Position numbers and translations under genes: made by a program. The notes beneath the pieces were generated by a model. That model made no database searches. It was not told the DNA's origin and worked only from the letters and a program-made list of their open reading frames with translations. A stretch of 31,387 bases of DNA, taken from positions 1 to 31,387 of the forward strand of contig JALGZK010000029.1 of assembly GCA_025774935.1 (NCBI GenBank). The letters run 5' to 3'. The DNA is from a bacterium. GTDB taxonomy: Bacteria > Joyebacterota > Joyebacteria > Joyebacterales > Joyebacteraceae. Shown piece by piece: positions 14,284 to 23,056 of the stretch; the stretch's first letter is position 1, and each line of letters begins with the position of its first letter.

Positions 14284-16692
14284 ATGTCACGCAGCCGCAA
14301 TCCATGGACAGGGGTCGCGTGGTCGCTGCTTGCCTGCGCGCTCCTGATGGCTGCTCCCTGTCTGGCCAAGGTCTGGTACTTCGACGACGGGCACCCCGCG
14401 AACATATGGGGAACGACGGATCAGTACCAGTCGTTCTCGCACGTAGAGGGCATGTCGGAGGGTTGTCTGTCCTCGGGCACCTTCGCCTTCATGGACCCCG
14501 ACTCCAACTACGTCGCCATCACGGACGAGCTCGTGAACGACTACTTCGGCTACGCCTTCCAGGGGCTCATTTTCATGCACAACACGTCGTCGAACCAGAG
14601 TTATCCGGTCGTCTCCACCCTCTGGGTGTCGCAGGGCGGCCAGACCAGCTGGCACCCCGTCGGCACCGACACCGTGAACGTGACGCACGACGGCAATCCC
14701 CCGCCTCTCTCCGGCCCGATGTATCACCACTTCGACTACGGCATCTGCAACTACCACACGCAGTACGAGAAGCTCGAGGTGGTCATCGACTACGTGACTT
14801 CGTCGTCGAACACAGCGACGACCTACATCTACTGGGACGGTCTGTACACGTACAGCAGCTCTCTTCACGCGCTCTCCCCGGGCTCCGCGGCAGACGGGGT
14901 GGTCTGCGAGCACTCATCCGGGACGCATCCGGCCCACCCCGACACGTACTGGTACGACGTGACGCCCGCTGCCACGCGGAAGGACTTCCACGTCCGCGTG
15001 TACGACGACGCGGATCCATCCGACTACTCGGGGTGGATCGAGCCGCAGGGCTGGGCGCACTCAGTTCACTCGGCCGGGAACTGCGCGAACTGGGTCTCGT
15101 GGTACGCCCCCACTTCCGCCGAGTCCCTGATGGCGCTCACCACCTATCGCTTCGGCTTCGTCAATGACAACCCCAGGACCTGGGGCGACTGGACGACGAC
15201 GACGGGCGGCGGCACGAAGCCGTACGCCTCTGTGGCGGACTCCTCCGGCGCTCACGCCGTCGGCCAGGACGGGTACGGGACGAGGGTTCACGTCCCCAAG
15301 AAGGAGCAGAGCGGCGGCATGCCGGCAATCACCCCGCTGCAGGACGGCTACTTCGAGGGCGACGCCGTCTTCGACGACATCGACGGCACCATCGTCCTCG
15401 CCATCTGCGGCGAGACGGACGGCGGAGCCCAGACCGCGATTTACGAGTGGGACGGGGAGGACTTCACGGTTCTGCAGTACCTCGACGGAATCACGAGCCA
15501 GGGAAGTGGCTGCCTCGGGTGGGCCGACTACGACCTGGACGGAGACTCCGATCTGGCGATTGCCGGGACGATGGGCAGCGGCCGGATCGCCCACGTCTAC
15601 AGGAACGACGATGGAGCGTTCGTGCTGGCGGACGTGCTCACGGGCTTGAGCAACGCAAGCGTCGCGTGGGCGGACTACGACGGGGACGGATACCCCGAGC
15701 TCCTCACGATGGGGCACGATGGGACGAGCAGGCGCGCGATCATCTACAACAACAACGGGTACGTGCCCTTCGAGGTGGGTGAAGAACTCGTCGGCCTGAA
15801 CAGCGGTTCGGCGGACTGGGGCGACTTCAACGGCGACGAGCTTCCCGATCTCGTGACGACGGGGAACGACGGGACGGCGCGCGTGACCATCTTCTATCTC
15901 AACGATCCACCGGGTGTGCTGACTCCCGTCGGAGACCTGGGGCTTCCCGGGATCGCGCTGTCGGACACCGAGTGGGCGGACTACGATCGCGACGGGGACC
16001 TCGACCTTGCGTTCACCGGCGAGACGAGCAGCTCCGAGCGAATGGCGCGCGTCTACAGAAACGATGGCAGCATGGTCTTCACCCAGGTTGCTGACGTCCT
16101 GAGCATCTACAGGAGCTCGTGCGCCTGGGGCGACTACAACATGGACGGCGACCTCGACGTCGCGTTCTGCGGATACACCGGCACCAGCCTCGTCACGCAT
16201 CTCTATCGGAATACGGGGAGCGGGTTCGAGGACTCGGGGCTGTACTTCCCAGGGGTCCGCGAGGGAGCGCTCTGCTTCTGCGACCTCGACGGGGACTGCG
16301 ACCCCGACTTCTTCATGTGCGGCGCCGATTGGCTCACGAAGTACGGGCAGCCGTACGAGAACACGGGTATCGACTGGGTCGGCGTGCCGGAGACCCCAGA
16401 GTGGTGGTCGAGTCGGAGAGCCCTCATCGCGAGCAGCTACCCCAACCCGTTCAACCCGACGACGACCGTACGATTCACCGTGCCGGTCGACGGACGGGTC
16501 GAGCTCGCAATCCACGATCTCAGTGGCCGGTGCGTACGCACGCTCGTGAACGCCCCGATGGAACCGGGTGACTACGAGCTCGTGTGGGACGGAACAGACC
16601 TCGACGGGCGGCAGGTGGCCAGCGGTGTGTACTTCTGTCGACTCGCGACGGCAGCGGGGACGGACGAGAAGAAGATGGTCCTGGTGAAGTAG
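14284..16692 (+). CDS. Secreted FG-GAP/VCBS repeat protein with FlgD-like C-terminal sorting domain
   Basis: 802 residues. The ATG at 14284 has AAGGAG upstream and a signal peptide after it (WSLLACALLMAAPCLA). Residues about 30-350 are a beta-rich domain I cannot name. From about 350 to 700 there are at least six FG-GAP units with Ca-binding loops about 50 residues apart: DYDLDGDSDLAIAG, DYDGDGYPELLTMG, DFNGDELPDLVTTG, DYDRDGDLDLAFTG, DYNMDGDLDVAFCG and DLDGDCDPDFFMCG. The last 90 residues are a FlgD-like domain (SYPNPFNPTTTVRFTVP to GVYFCRLATA) used by FCB-group bacteria for export and surface attachment. It probably acts at the cell surface; ligand unknown. Flanked by its own promoter and terminator. 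Confidence 0.9.
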   Translation: MSRSRNPWTGVAWSLLACALLMAAPCLAKVWYFDDGHPANIWGTTDQYQSFSHVEGMSEGCLSSGTFAFMDPDSNYVAITDELVNDYFGYAFQGLIFMHNTSSNQSYPVVSTLWVSQGGQTSWHPVGTDTVNVTHDGNPPPLSGPMYHHFDYGICNYHTQYEKLEVVIDYVTSSSNTATTYIYWDGLYTYSSSLHALSPGSAADGVVCEHSSGTHPAHPDTYWYDVTPAATRKDFHVRVYDDADPSDYSGWIEPQGWAHSVHSAGNCANWVSWYAPTSAESLMALTTYRFGFVNDNPRTWGDWTTTTGGGTKPYASVADSSGAHAVGQDGYGTRVHVPKKEQSGGMPAITPLQDGYFEGDAVFDDIDGTIVLAICGETDGGAQTAIYEWDGEDFTVLQYLDGITSQGSGCLGWADYDLDGDSDLAIAGTMGSGRIAHVYRNDDGAFVLADVLTGLSNASVAWADYDGDGYPELLTMGHDGTSRRAIIYNNNGYVPFEVGEELVGLNSGSADWGDFNGDELPDLVTTGNDGTARVTIFYLNDPPGVLTPVGDLGLPGIALSDTEWADYDRDGDLDLAFTGETSSSERMARVYRNDGSMVFTQVADVLSIYRSSCAWGDYNMDGDLDVAFCGYTGTSLVTHLYRNTGSGFEDSGLYFPGVREGALCFCDLDGDCDPDFFMCGADWLTKYGQPYENTGIDWVGVPETPEWWSSRRALIASSYPNPFNPTTTVRFTVPVDGRVELAIHDLSGRCVRTLVNAPMEPGDYELVWDGTDLDGRQVASGVYFCRLATAAGTDEKKMVLVK

Positions 16693-16718
16693 TATCGCCA
16701 CAGCAACACTGCGACAGC

Positions 16719-16749
16719 AAGAGGTCACCGGGTCTGCCGGTGGCCTCTT
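16719..16749. terminator. Bidirectional terminator between convergent genes
   Basis: A 13-bp stem, AAGAGGTCACCGG with CCGGTGGCCTCTT (one T-G pair), around a 5-nt loop. It lies between the FG-GAP gene (+) and the RND pump gene (-). Confidence 0.75.
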
Positions 16750-16755
16750 CCCGTC

Positions 16756-19700
16756 CTACCCCTCGTGCCTCTCCGCGTCGGTGACCGGCGCCGCCTCCCA
16801 CCGGGCCTTCCTCTCCTGCGCGGCCCCCCGCCGGAGTGACGGGTCGAGCCTCTCTTCCACCCACCCGTAGACAGCGGGGATGACGAAGAGCGTGAGAAGC
16901 GTCGACGTGGTCAGTCCGAACACGACGACCGTCGCGAGCGGTCGCTGGACCTCGGAGCCGATGCCGCGGGACAGGAGGAGCGGTAGAAGCCCCAACACCG
17001 TCGTCATCGCTGTCATCAGAACGGGCCGCAGTCGGAGGAGCGATCCTTCGATGAGCGCGGCGTCGAGGTCGATGCCCTTGCTTCGGTGGTGGTTGAAGTA
17101 GCTCACGAGCACGATGCCGTTCTGGACGGCTATGCCGAAGAGCGCGATGAAACCCACGGACGCCGGGACCGAGAGGTACTCCCCGGTGACGAGCAGGCCG
17201 AGGATCCCCCCGATCAGCGCGAGCGGGATGTTCAGTATGATGATGAGCGCGTGCCGCATCACGCCGAACGACATCCACAGGAGCCCGAGCACCGCGGCGA
17301 TGACGATCGGCACTATGATCGAGAGGCGCCTCATCGCGCGCTGCTGGTTCTCGAACTGCCCGCCGTACTCCACGAAGTACCCGGCCGGCAGCTCAACGTC
17401 GTCGTAGATGCGCCTCTGGATGTCCTTGACGACTCCGCCGAGGTCCCTTCCCCGCACGTTGCCCTGGACGATCCAGCGCCGCTGGTTCTTCTCCCTGTTG
17501 ATCTGGATGGGGCCGATGACGTTCCTCACCTCGGCGACCTGCGAGAGCGGGATGAGCGACCCGTCCTCGGTGGGCACGAGAAGCGACCGGAGCGCCTCGG
17601 GGTCCGCACGGTACTCCTCCTGGAGGCGCAGGTGGATCGCGTACCTGCGCACGTTCAGGTAGACGTTGTCGATGACCTCTCCCCCGATCGCGAGTTCCAC
17701 GAGCTCGAGGATCTGGGCCACCGCCACACCGTACCTCGCGCAGGCCGCTCGGTCGGCGATGATCTGGACCTGAGGCTGGCCGAAGCTCTGCTCCGGCGCG
17801 AGGTCCACGAGTCCCGGGACGTCCTCAATGGCGGCGACGATCTCGCCGGCTCCGGCCCTGAGCACGTCGAGGTCCTCCCCGTAGAGCTTGATCGCGAGCT
17901 CGGCACGCGTGCCCGAGAGAAGCTCGTCGAACGAGTTCTGGATGGGCTGCGTGAAGTTGAGCTGAACTCCCGGGTACCCGGAGAGGTCCGCTGAGAGCGC
18001 CTCGACCAGCTCGTCTTTGCTTCCGTACTCGCCCCACTCGCCGCGGGGCTTGAGCTCGATGTGGATCTCCGCGTAGTTGACCGGGTGCGGGTGGCTCCCG
18101 GCTTCGGGACGCCCGATGCGCGACACCGTCTCGTCGACGGCGTCGTACTCCAGGATCCGACGCTCGAGCGCCATGATCGTCGCCGTCGCCTCGTCGAGAG
18201 CGATCGACGGTGCCATCGCGACGCCGATGAAGATCGACCCCTCCTCGAGAGTCGGGACGAACTCCGTCCCGATGAACAGGAACAGGATCATGCTCGCGAC
18301 GAACGCGGCGAGCGCGATCAGGACGACCCTCTTCTTGTGGTTCACCGCCCACGTGACCGCGACCCGGTACGTCGCCTTGAGCTTCGTGAGTACGACGAAC
18401 TCCTCGTGCTTCCCCTTCTTGAGAAGGAGCGAGGACAGCGCAGGCGCGATCACGATGGCCATCACCAACGACCCGAGGAGCGCGAACGAGATCGTGCTCG
18501 CCATCGGCGAGAACATCTTCCCCTCGACTCCTTGGAGCGTGAGGATCGGCAGGAAGACGAGAACGATGATGGCCACGGAGAACGCGATCGGCTTCCCGAC
18601 CTCGTGCGCCGAGTCGAGGATCACGCGGTTCTTCTCAAGCTGGCTCTTCTCGGGGATGTTCAGGTGGCGGTAGATGTTCTCGACCATGACGATCGACCCG
18701 TCGCCGAGCATCCCGATCGCGATCGCGATGCCTCCGAGCGACATCAGGTTCGCCGATATGCCCGTGACCCTCATCAGGATCACCGCCGTGAGCGCGGAGA
18801 AAGGAAGAGCGAGCGCGACGATCCCCGACGTCCGCCAGTTCCCGAGGAAGAGCGCGAGCGTGACGAGGACGAGGAGGGCGCCGATCATGAGCGCGGTCTT
18901 GACCGTGCCCGTCGCGTTCCTGACGAGCTCCGCCTGCTCGTAGTAGGGCACGAGCTCGACGCCTTCGGGGAGCGCGTCCTGAACCTCGTGCACCTTCGCG
19001 TAGAGCCGCTCGATGACCGCGGACGTGTTCTCACCGAAGAGCTTGAGGACGATCCCCGACACGACCTCCTTCTCGCCGTTGTGCGAGACGACGCCGCGGC
19101 GGATCTCCGGCCCGAACTCGACGTCCGCGACGTGCCGCACGGTGACCGGCACGCCGTCGATCGACTTGAGCGGAAGGCTGCGGATGTCGTCGAGGTTCTG
19201 CACGAGTCCGATGCCGCGGACTAGGTGCTCCTCCGAACCGAGCACGAGGAACTGGCCGCCGGCGTTTCTGTTGTTGTCGTTCACCGCGTCGACGATGTCC
19301 TCGAGCGAGACGTCGTACTCGCGGAGCGCGAGCGGGTTCGTTCTGATCTGGTACTGCAGGACGTTGCCGCCCATGGAGAGCACGTCGGTCACGCCGGGGA
19401 CCGTCTGGAGCTGGTACTTGACGACCCAGTCGTTCAGGTCCCTGAGGTAGAGGTCGAGGTCCATTCCGCCCGTGTCGACGTCGGGATCGGCGGCCAGGTA
19501 ATAGATGAAGATCTGACCCAGTCCCGTGGAGATCGGACCGAGGCTTGGGGGCTCGTGCATGTCGGGGAGGTCGGGCATCGCGGCGGCGAGCCTCTCAGAC
19601 ACGAGCTGCCGAGCGAAGTAGATGTCGACGTCGTCGCCGAAGTAGACGTAGATGACGGCCATACCGAACGCCGACGTCGATTTGATCTGCGTGACCCCGG

Positions 19701-19929
19701 GGAGCCCGTTCATCGCTGACTCGATGGGATACGAGATCAGCCGCTCGACCTCCTCGGGCGACATCCCGTGGGCCTCCGCGAAGACGGGCACCATGATGGG
19801 AGATATGTCGGGGAACGCGTCGACCGGCATCCCCGTATATCCGAAGATCCCCACCACGATTACCGCGAGCATGACGAGCACCATCACCGCCCGCGTCCGC
19901 AGGGAGAACCTCACGATTCTGTCTATCAT
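16756..19929 (-). CDS. Heavy-metal efflux RND transporter (CzcA/CusA family)
   Basis: A 1057-residue inner-membrane proton-driven pump of the HME-RND family that exports divalent or monovalent metal ions through a tripartite complex. It has the family N-terminus (RTRAVMVLVMLAVIVVGIFGY, then PVDAFPDISP) and two large periplasmic loops. In TM4, GIAIAIGMLGDGSIVMVEN carries D410 and E417, the proton-relay residues. GFIALFGIAVQNGIVLVSYFNHH lies in the second half, and length is normal. The start at 19929 has AAGGA 9 nt upstream. It lies 86 bp after the adaptor gene with a hairpin between. No outer-membrane CzcC/TolC gene is seen. Metal specificity is not clear; the His-rich adaptor favours Zn, Co, Ni or Cd over Cu/Ag (inference). 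Confidence 0.95.
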   Translation of the reverse strand: MIDRIVRFSLRTRAVMVLVMLAVIVVGIFGYTGMPVDAFPDISPIMVPVFAEAHGMSPEEVERLISYPIESAMNGLPGVTQIKSTSAFGMAVIYVYFGDDVDIYFARQLVSERLAAAMPDLPDMHEPPSLGPISTGLGQIFIYYLAADPDVDTGGMDLDLYLRDLNDWVVKYQLQTVPGVTDVLSMGGNVLQYQIRTNPLALREYDVSLEDIVDAVNDNNRNAGGQFLVLGSEEHLVRGIGLVQNLDDIRSLPLKSIDGVPVTVRHVADVEFGPEIRRGVVSHNGEKEVVSGIVLKLFGENTSAVIERLYAKVHEVQDALPEGVELVPYYEQAELVRNATGTVKTALMIGALLVLVTLALFLGNWRTSGIVALALPFSALTAVILMRVTGISANLMSLGGIAIAIGMLGDGSIVMVENIYRHLNIPEKSQLEKNRVILDSAHEVGKPIAFSVAIIVLVFLPILTLQGVEGKMFSPMASTISFALLGSLVMAIVIAPALSSLLLKKGKHEEFVVLTKLKATYRVAVTWAVNHKKRVVLIALAAFVASMILFLFIGTEFVPTLEEGSIFIGVAMAPSIALDEATATIMALERRILEYDAVDETVSRIGRPEAGSHPHPVNYAEIHIELKPRGEWGEYGSKDELVEALSADLSGYPGVQLNFTQPIQNSFDELLSGTRAELAIKLYGEDLDVLRAGAGEIVAAIEDVPGLVDLAPEQSFGQPQVQIIADRAACARYGVAVAQILELVELAIGGEVIDNVYLNVRRYAIHLRLQEEYRADPEALRSLLVPTEDGSLIPLSQVAEVRNVIGPIQINREKNQRRWIVQGNVRGRDLGGVVKDIQRRIYDDVELPAGYFVEYGGQFENQQRAMRRLSIIVPIVIAAVLGLLWMSFGVMRHALIIILNIPLALIGGILGLLVTGEYLSVPASVGFIALFGIAVQNGIVLVSYFNHHRSKGIDLDAALIEGSLLRLRPVLMTAMTTVLGLLPLLLSRGIGSEVQRPLATVVVFGLTTSTLLTLFVIPAVYGWVEERLDPSLRRGAAQERKARWEAAPVTDAERHEG

Positions 19930-19979
19930 AGAGCGCGTCCTTCTATTCGCAGTCGGGGCTCGCGCGATGTCGGAAGCGG

Positions 19980-20016
19980 GCGCGCCCGGGCGTCAGGCCG
20001 GTTGATGCCGGCGCGC
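19980..20016 (-). other. Hairpin between adaptor and pump genes
   Basis: GCGCGCC (19980-19986) pairs with GGCGCGC (20010-20016), with further inner pairing of GGCATCA against TGACGCC (one mismatch) on the minus strand. There is no T-run. It may attenuate or stabilise the operon mRNA; alternatively it is chance in high-GC DNA. Confidence 0.35.
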
Positions 20017-21431
20017 TAGTGCCCGTGCCCGGCGTGACTGTCGAGCCCGCTCGTGACGATCTCCGCCTTGAGCGCGTAGGCGCCAGCGAAGACGTACTCC
20101 TGTCCCGCGGAGAGACCCGACGCGATCTCGACGTGCGTCTTCGTGGAGCGCCCAAGCGTGACGGGCAGGGACTCGAACGCGTTGCCCTCAGGGACGAACA
20201 CCACCGGCTCGCCCTCGAGCGACTGCACCGCGTCCTTCGGGACGAGAACCGGCACCTCGCATCGGTCGAACGAGACGTCCGCCGTGACGAAGAGGCCGGG
20301 CCGCCACTCGCCGGTCTTGTTCGGGACCTCGATCCTGGCAAGGGCCGTGCGTGTCTCCTCGTCGATGATCGGCGAGATGAACTCCACGACGCCCGCTACG
20401 TCGGGAGTCGCGATGCCCGACGCGGAGATGAGGACGCTCTGCCCCTCGCGCACCGCCGACAGGTCTGCCTGCGGGACGTCGAGATCGATCCAGGCGGTGC
20501 TGAGGTCGGCGATCACCATCACGTCGGAGTCCTCCCCCACAACCTCGCCCATCACCATGTGCATCTCGATGATCGTGCCGTCGATCGGGGCACGCAGTTC
20601 GAGGTTCGTCAGCGCTCCCTTCTCGTGTGTCATGGTCAGGTCGTCGAGCTCCTCGTTCAGCACGCCGAGCGCATGGAGCGTCTGCTCGGCGGTCTGGAGC
20701 TCGATGTCCGCCTCCGACAGCGCCTGTCTGGCGTCGAGGAGGTCCTGTTCGGCCATGATGTCCCTCTCCCAGAGCTCCTCCTGACGCTCGTATTCGATGA
20801 GCGCCAGGTCGCGACGCCCCCGCGCGTTCAGGTACTGAGCCCGGGCCTCCGCCAGCTCGCGGCTGGCGACCACGGCGAGGAGATCTCCGACCGAGACCCC
20901 GTCGCCGACCTGGACGTGGACCGCCCGCACCACGCCGGACGCGGGAGGCACAACGTGGGCCAGCCGCTCCTCGTTGATTCGAACCTCTCCGAGGAGACGT
21001 GTCGTTAGCTCGAGCTCTCCCGACCCGGCGACCGCGACCCGAATGCCGGCGTCCCGTATGTCCCGCTCGGACAGAACGATGAGTCCGGTCTCACCGACGT
21101 GGTCCTCGTTATCATCTTCATCGACGACCTCGTCCGCGTGGTCGTGCCCCGTGTGATCGTCCTCGTCTTCGTGCAGAGCGTCGTCGTCCTCCCCATCATG
21201 GTGGGCCTCGCCGTCCTCATCCTCAGCGTGAACGGCTCCGTGGTCGGCCTGGACGTCATCCTCGTGGGCGACAATCTCGGACGCGTGGTCGTGATCGCAT
21301 GGCTGTCCGGCCTCCTCTGCGTGGGAGCCCGGCGCGTGATCGACCGGCTCGTTCTGCCCTCTCGCGCCGACGATCGCGAGAATCACGATGACGGCAACGA
21401 CGGGGAGTCCTATCATGACCGCTTTCTTCAT
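20016..21431 (-). CDS. RND efflux periplasmic adaptor (CzcB-like) with long His/Asp/Glu-rich region
   Basis: 471 residues. An N-terminal membrane anchor (VMIGLPVVAVIVILAIVGA) is followed by an extremely acidic and histidine-rich stretch, residues 31-111, with 14 His. Then comes a typical adaptor: a barrel-sandwich half (VVPPASGVVRAVHVQVGDGVSVGDLL), a coiled-coil hairpin (about residues 180-260), the second lipoyl half (LRAPIDGTIIEMHMVMGEVV) and beta-barrel parts. The C-terminus ends HAGHGH. It bridges pump and outer-membrane channel, and the His-rich segment probably binds or delivers metal. The ATG at 21429-21431 is chosen because the signal anchor starts there; the open frame upstream (to 21524) looks non-coding. 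It lies between the Cys-rich gene and the CzcA-like gene. Confidence 0.93.
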   Translation of the reverse strand: MKKAVMIGLPVVAVIVILAIVGARGQNEPVDHAPGSHAEEAGQPCDHDHASEIVAHEDDVQADHGAVHAEDEDGEAHHDGEDDDALHEDEDDHTGHDHADEVVDEDDNEDHVGETGLIVLSERDIRDAGIRVAVAGSGELELTTRLLGEVRINEERLAHVVPPASGVVRAVHVQVGDGVSVGDLLAVVASRELAEARAQYLNARGRRDLALIEYERQEELWERDIMAEQDLLDARQALSEADIELQTAEQTLHALGVLNEELDDLTMTHEKGALTNLELRAPIDGTIIEMHMVMGEVVGEDSDVMVIADLSTAWIDLDVPQADLSAVREGQSVLISASGIATPDVAGVVEFISPIIDEETRTALARIEVPNKTGEWRPGLFVTADVSFDRCEVPVLVPKDAVQSLEGEPVVFVPEGNAFESLPVTLGRSTKTHVEIASGLSAGQEYVFAGAYALKAEIVTSGLDSHAGHGH

Positions 21432-21598
21432 CGAATCACCAGCCTCTGATGTGGTGTCTGTAATGTCTCGAGTCCGTCCGTCTAGATCGCGGGCTTCCCG
21501 ACGGTCCGGGGCGTGACGCGCCACTCGGAAGCCGGGTGAGCGTACTCGCCCCTCGAAGGCGCGCTACCCGCGGAATCTGGATGCAGCTGTGGGATGGA

Positions 21599-22036
21599 TC
21601 AGAGTCTGAGGACGACCGTCCTCAGGAAGGAAGGCGGCGGCATGCCGCGGTCGCAGGAGGTGGCTCCCGCGTCGGTTGCCGGCCTCGCGCCCAAATCGGT
21701 CGCGGGATCGGCGGTGACGGCGTCCTGTCCCGATCGGGAGACCGGGCGCTTCGCCGAGAACGTCTCGGAGGGAGGCGCTGCGTCGCGCCCGAGGAGGGCG
21801 TCCTGGCACTCCCCGTGCTGGTCGCTGGAACCGATGGCGTGCTGATGGGAATCGGATTCGGACTCCCCCTCGCACGACGTCCGGCGGCAGCAGCCCTCCG
21901 GCTGCGCGCCGGCGCACGCTCCGTCGACCGCAGCCTCCAGAGTCACTCTGCCGTCGCACCCGATGCACAGGGCGATCCCGTGAGTGCTCGGCGCGAGCAG
22001 TCCGACGCAGGCAAGAAGGATGACAGCGACTCTCAT
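21599..22036 (-). CDS. Small secreted Cys/His-containing protein at the head of the metal-efflux operon
   Basis: 145 residues. A signal sequence (VAVILLACVGLLAPSTHG) leads into ALCIGCDGRVTLEAAV, then GCCRRTSCEG and HQHAIGSSDQHGECQDALLG, a pattern I associate with small uncharacterised proteins encoded next to czcCBA-type operons. The second half is low in complexity. Ribosome site GGAG lies 4 nt before the ATG. A good promoter lies just upstream (22090-22118), so this is the first gene of the efflux operon. A periplasmic metal-binding or sensing role is plausible but unproven. Confidence 0.7.
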   Translation of the reverse strand: MRVAVILLACVGLLAPSTHGIALCIGCDGRVTLEAAVDGACAGAQPEGCCRRTSCEGESESDSHQHAIGSSDQHGECQDALLGRDAAPPSETFSAKRPVSRSGQDAVTADPATDLGARPATDAGATSCDRGMPPPSFLRTVVLRL

Positions 22037-22089
22037 GGCTCTCCAGAGGCTCTCGGCAAGGCCAGAGTGGCCGATTGCGAACCATCAAT

Positions 22090-22118
22090 AGCATAAACCA
22101 ACAAGGCTGGCTTGTCCA
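22090..22118 (-). promoter_or_regulatory. Promoter of the metal-efflux operon
   Basis: Minus strand TGGACA (22118-22113), 17-bp spacer, TATGCT (22095-22090). It gives a leader of about 47 nt before the ATG at 22036. No MerR-type long spacer or obvious dyad is seen. Confidence 0.6.
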
Positions 22119-22140
22119 CTCAGCGGCCGAGAAGACCCTT

Positions 22141-22968
22141 CTAAAGGCGCTCTGCGGCCGGTAGTGCGCCCCTCTTCCGCCAGAAGAGGAACGCGACGAT
22201 GACGGCGGCGACAGCGGTGAGCGCCCCCATCTCGTCGACGTACCAGGCGGTCGTTCCGGCTGCAATGGTCATGCCGGGGAAGACCCCCTGGATGAACTTA
22301 TTGTGGCTCGCGTGCATCCAAGTCCCCGTCCAGAGGCTCCCCGACTTCAGTCGAAGCCACGCGAAAGCGAAACTGATACTGGTCATCGTGATCGTGAAGC
22401 AGACGAGCCGGAACCACGCCGGGGTGTCCTGCGCGCCGTAGACGCCGCCGAGCAGGAGCGGGTAGTGCCAGACCGACCAGATGATGCCGCGGAGGAGCGC
22501 CGTCTTCGTGAAGCTGGTGACCCGGTAGAGCTGCGGAACGAGATACCCCTGCCACCCCACTTCCTCCCCGAAGGCGAAGAGGTTGGCGGTGACGAGCCCC
22601 ATGCCGATGTTCTTGAGCGCCCACACTGCGACGGTGCCGGGAGCGGTGTCGGTGAAGCGCCCGATCCCCGTTAGCCACACGACCACGTACGTCGCGCCCA
22701 CGTAGAGGATCGGAAGGGCATAGCTCGCGAGCTGGTAGCGCGTCTTCCCCCACCCCCAGCCCAGTCCCGCCAGGCTGCCGCGACGCCTGCCATCGGGGAA
22801 GATGAGCCGCGTGACGAGCACGCCGACGAACGGGCTCCACATGCCGCCGAACGCGGCGAGAATCGTGATCTCCCCGCTCATGACGACCATGGAGATGAAG
22901 ATGGAACTGAACGCGTAGGTGACCGCGACGAAGGTCGCGATGCGGATCCAGACGTCTCTCGGGGTCAT
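22141..22968 (-). CDS. CPBP-family intramembrane glutamic endopeptidase
   Basis: A 275-residue polytopic membrane protein of the CAAX-protease/Abi (CPBP) family. The motif 1 glutamates are in AFGEEVGWQGYLVPQL, motif 2 is WSVWHYP and motif 3 is WMHASHN, giving the complete E/E, H and H/N set. About seven or eight hydrophobic segments are visible. Bacterial members cleave membrane substrates or have immunity or regulatory roles; the substrate here is unknown. The start at 22968 has GGGAGGA 9 nt upstream. It is 89 bp downstream of the PNGase F-like gene on the same strand and may be co-transcribed with it. Confidence 0.92.
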   Translation of the reverse strand: MTPRDVWIRIATFVAVTYAFSSIFISMVVMSGEITILAAFGGMWSPFVGVLVTRLIFPDGRRRGSLAGLGWGWGKTRYQLASYALPILYVGATYVVVWLTGIGRFTDTAPGTVAVWALKNIGMGLVTANLFAFGEEVGWQGYLVPQLYRVTSFTKTALLRGIIWSVWHYPLLLGGVYGAQDTPAWFRLVCFTITMTSISFAFAWLRLKSGSLWTGTWMHASHNKFIQGVFPGMTIAAGTTAWYVDEMGALTAVAAVIVAFLFWRKRGALPAAERL

Positions 22969-23056
22969 GCGGGCGTGTCCTCCCGTTCCGTGCCGGTCTC
23001 TCGTTGAGGTTCAAGAGATTGGACACGGGGACGGGGCGGGGTGTTTCAGCCCGTCG

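Noticed and set aside
15061-16728. Minus-strand ORF of 555 aa
   Set aside because: Antisense to the FG-GAP gene; composition is typical of a shadow frame.
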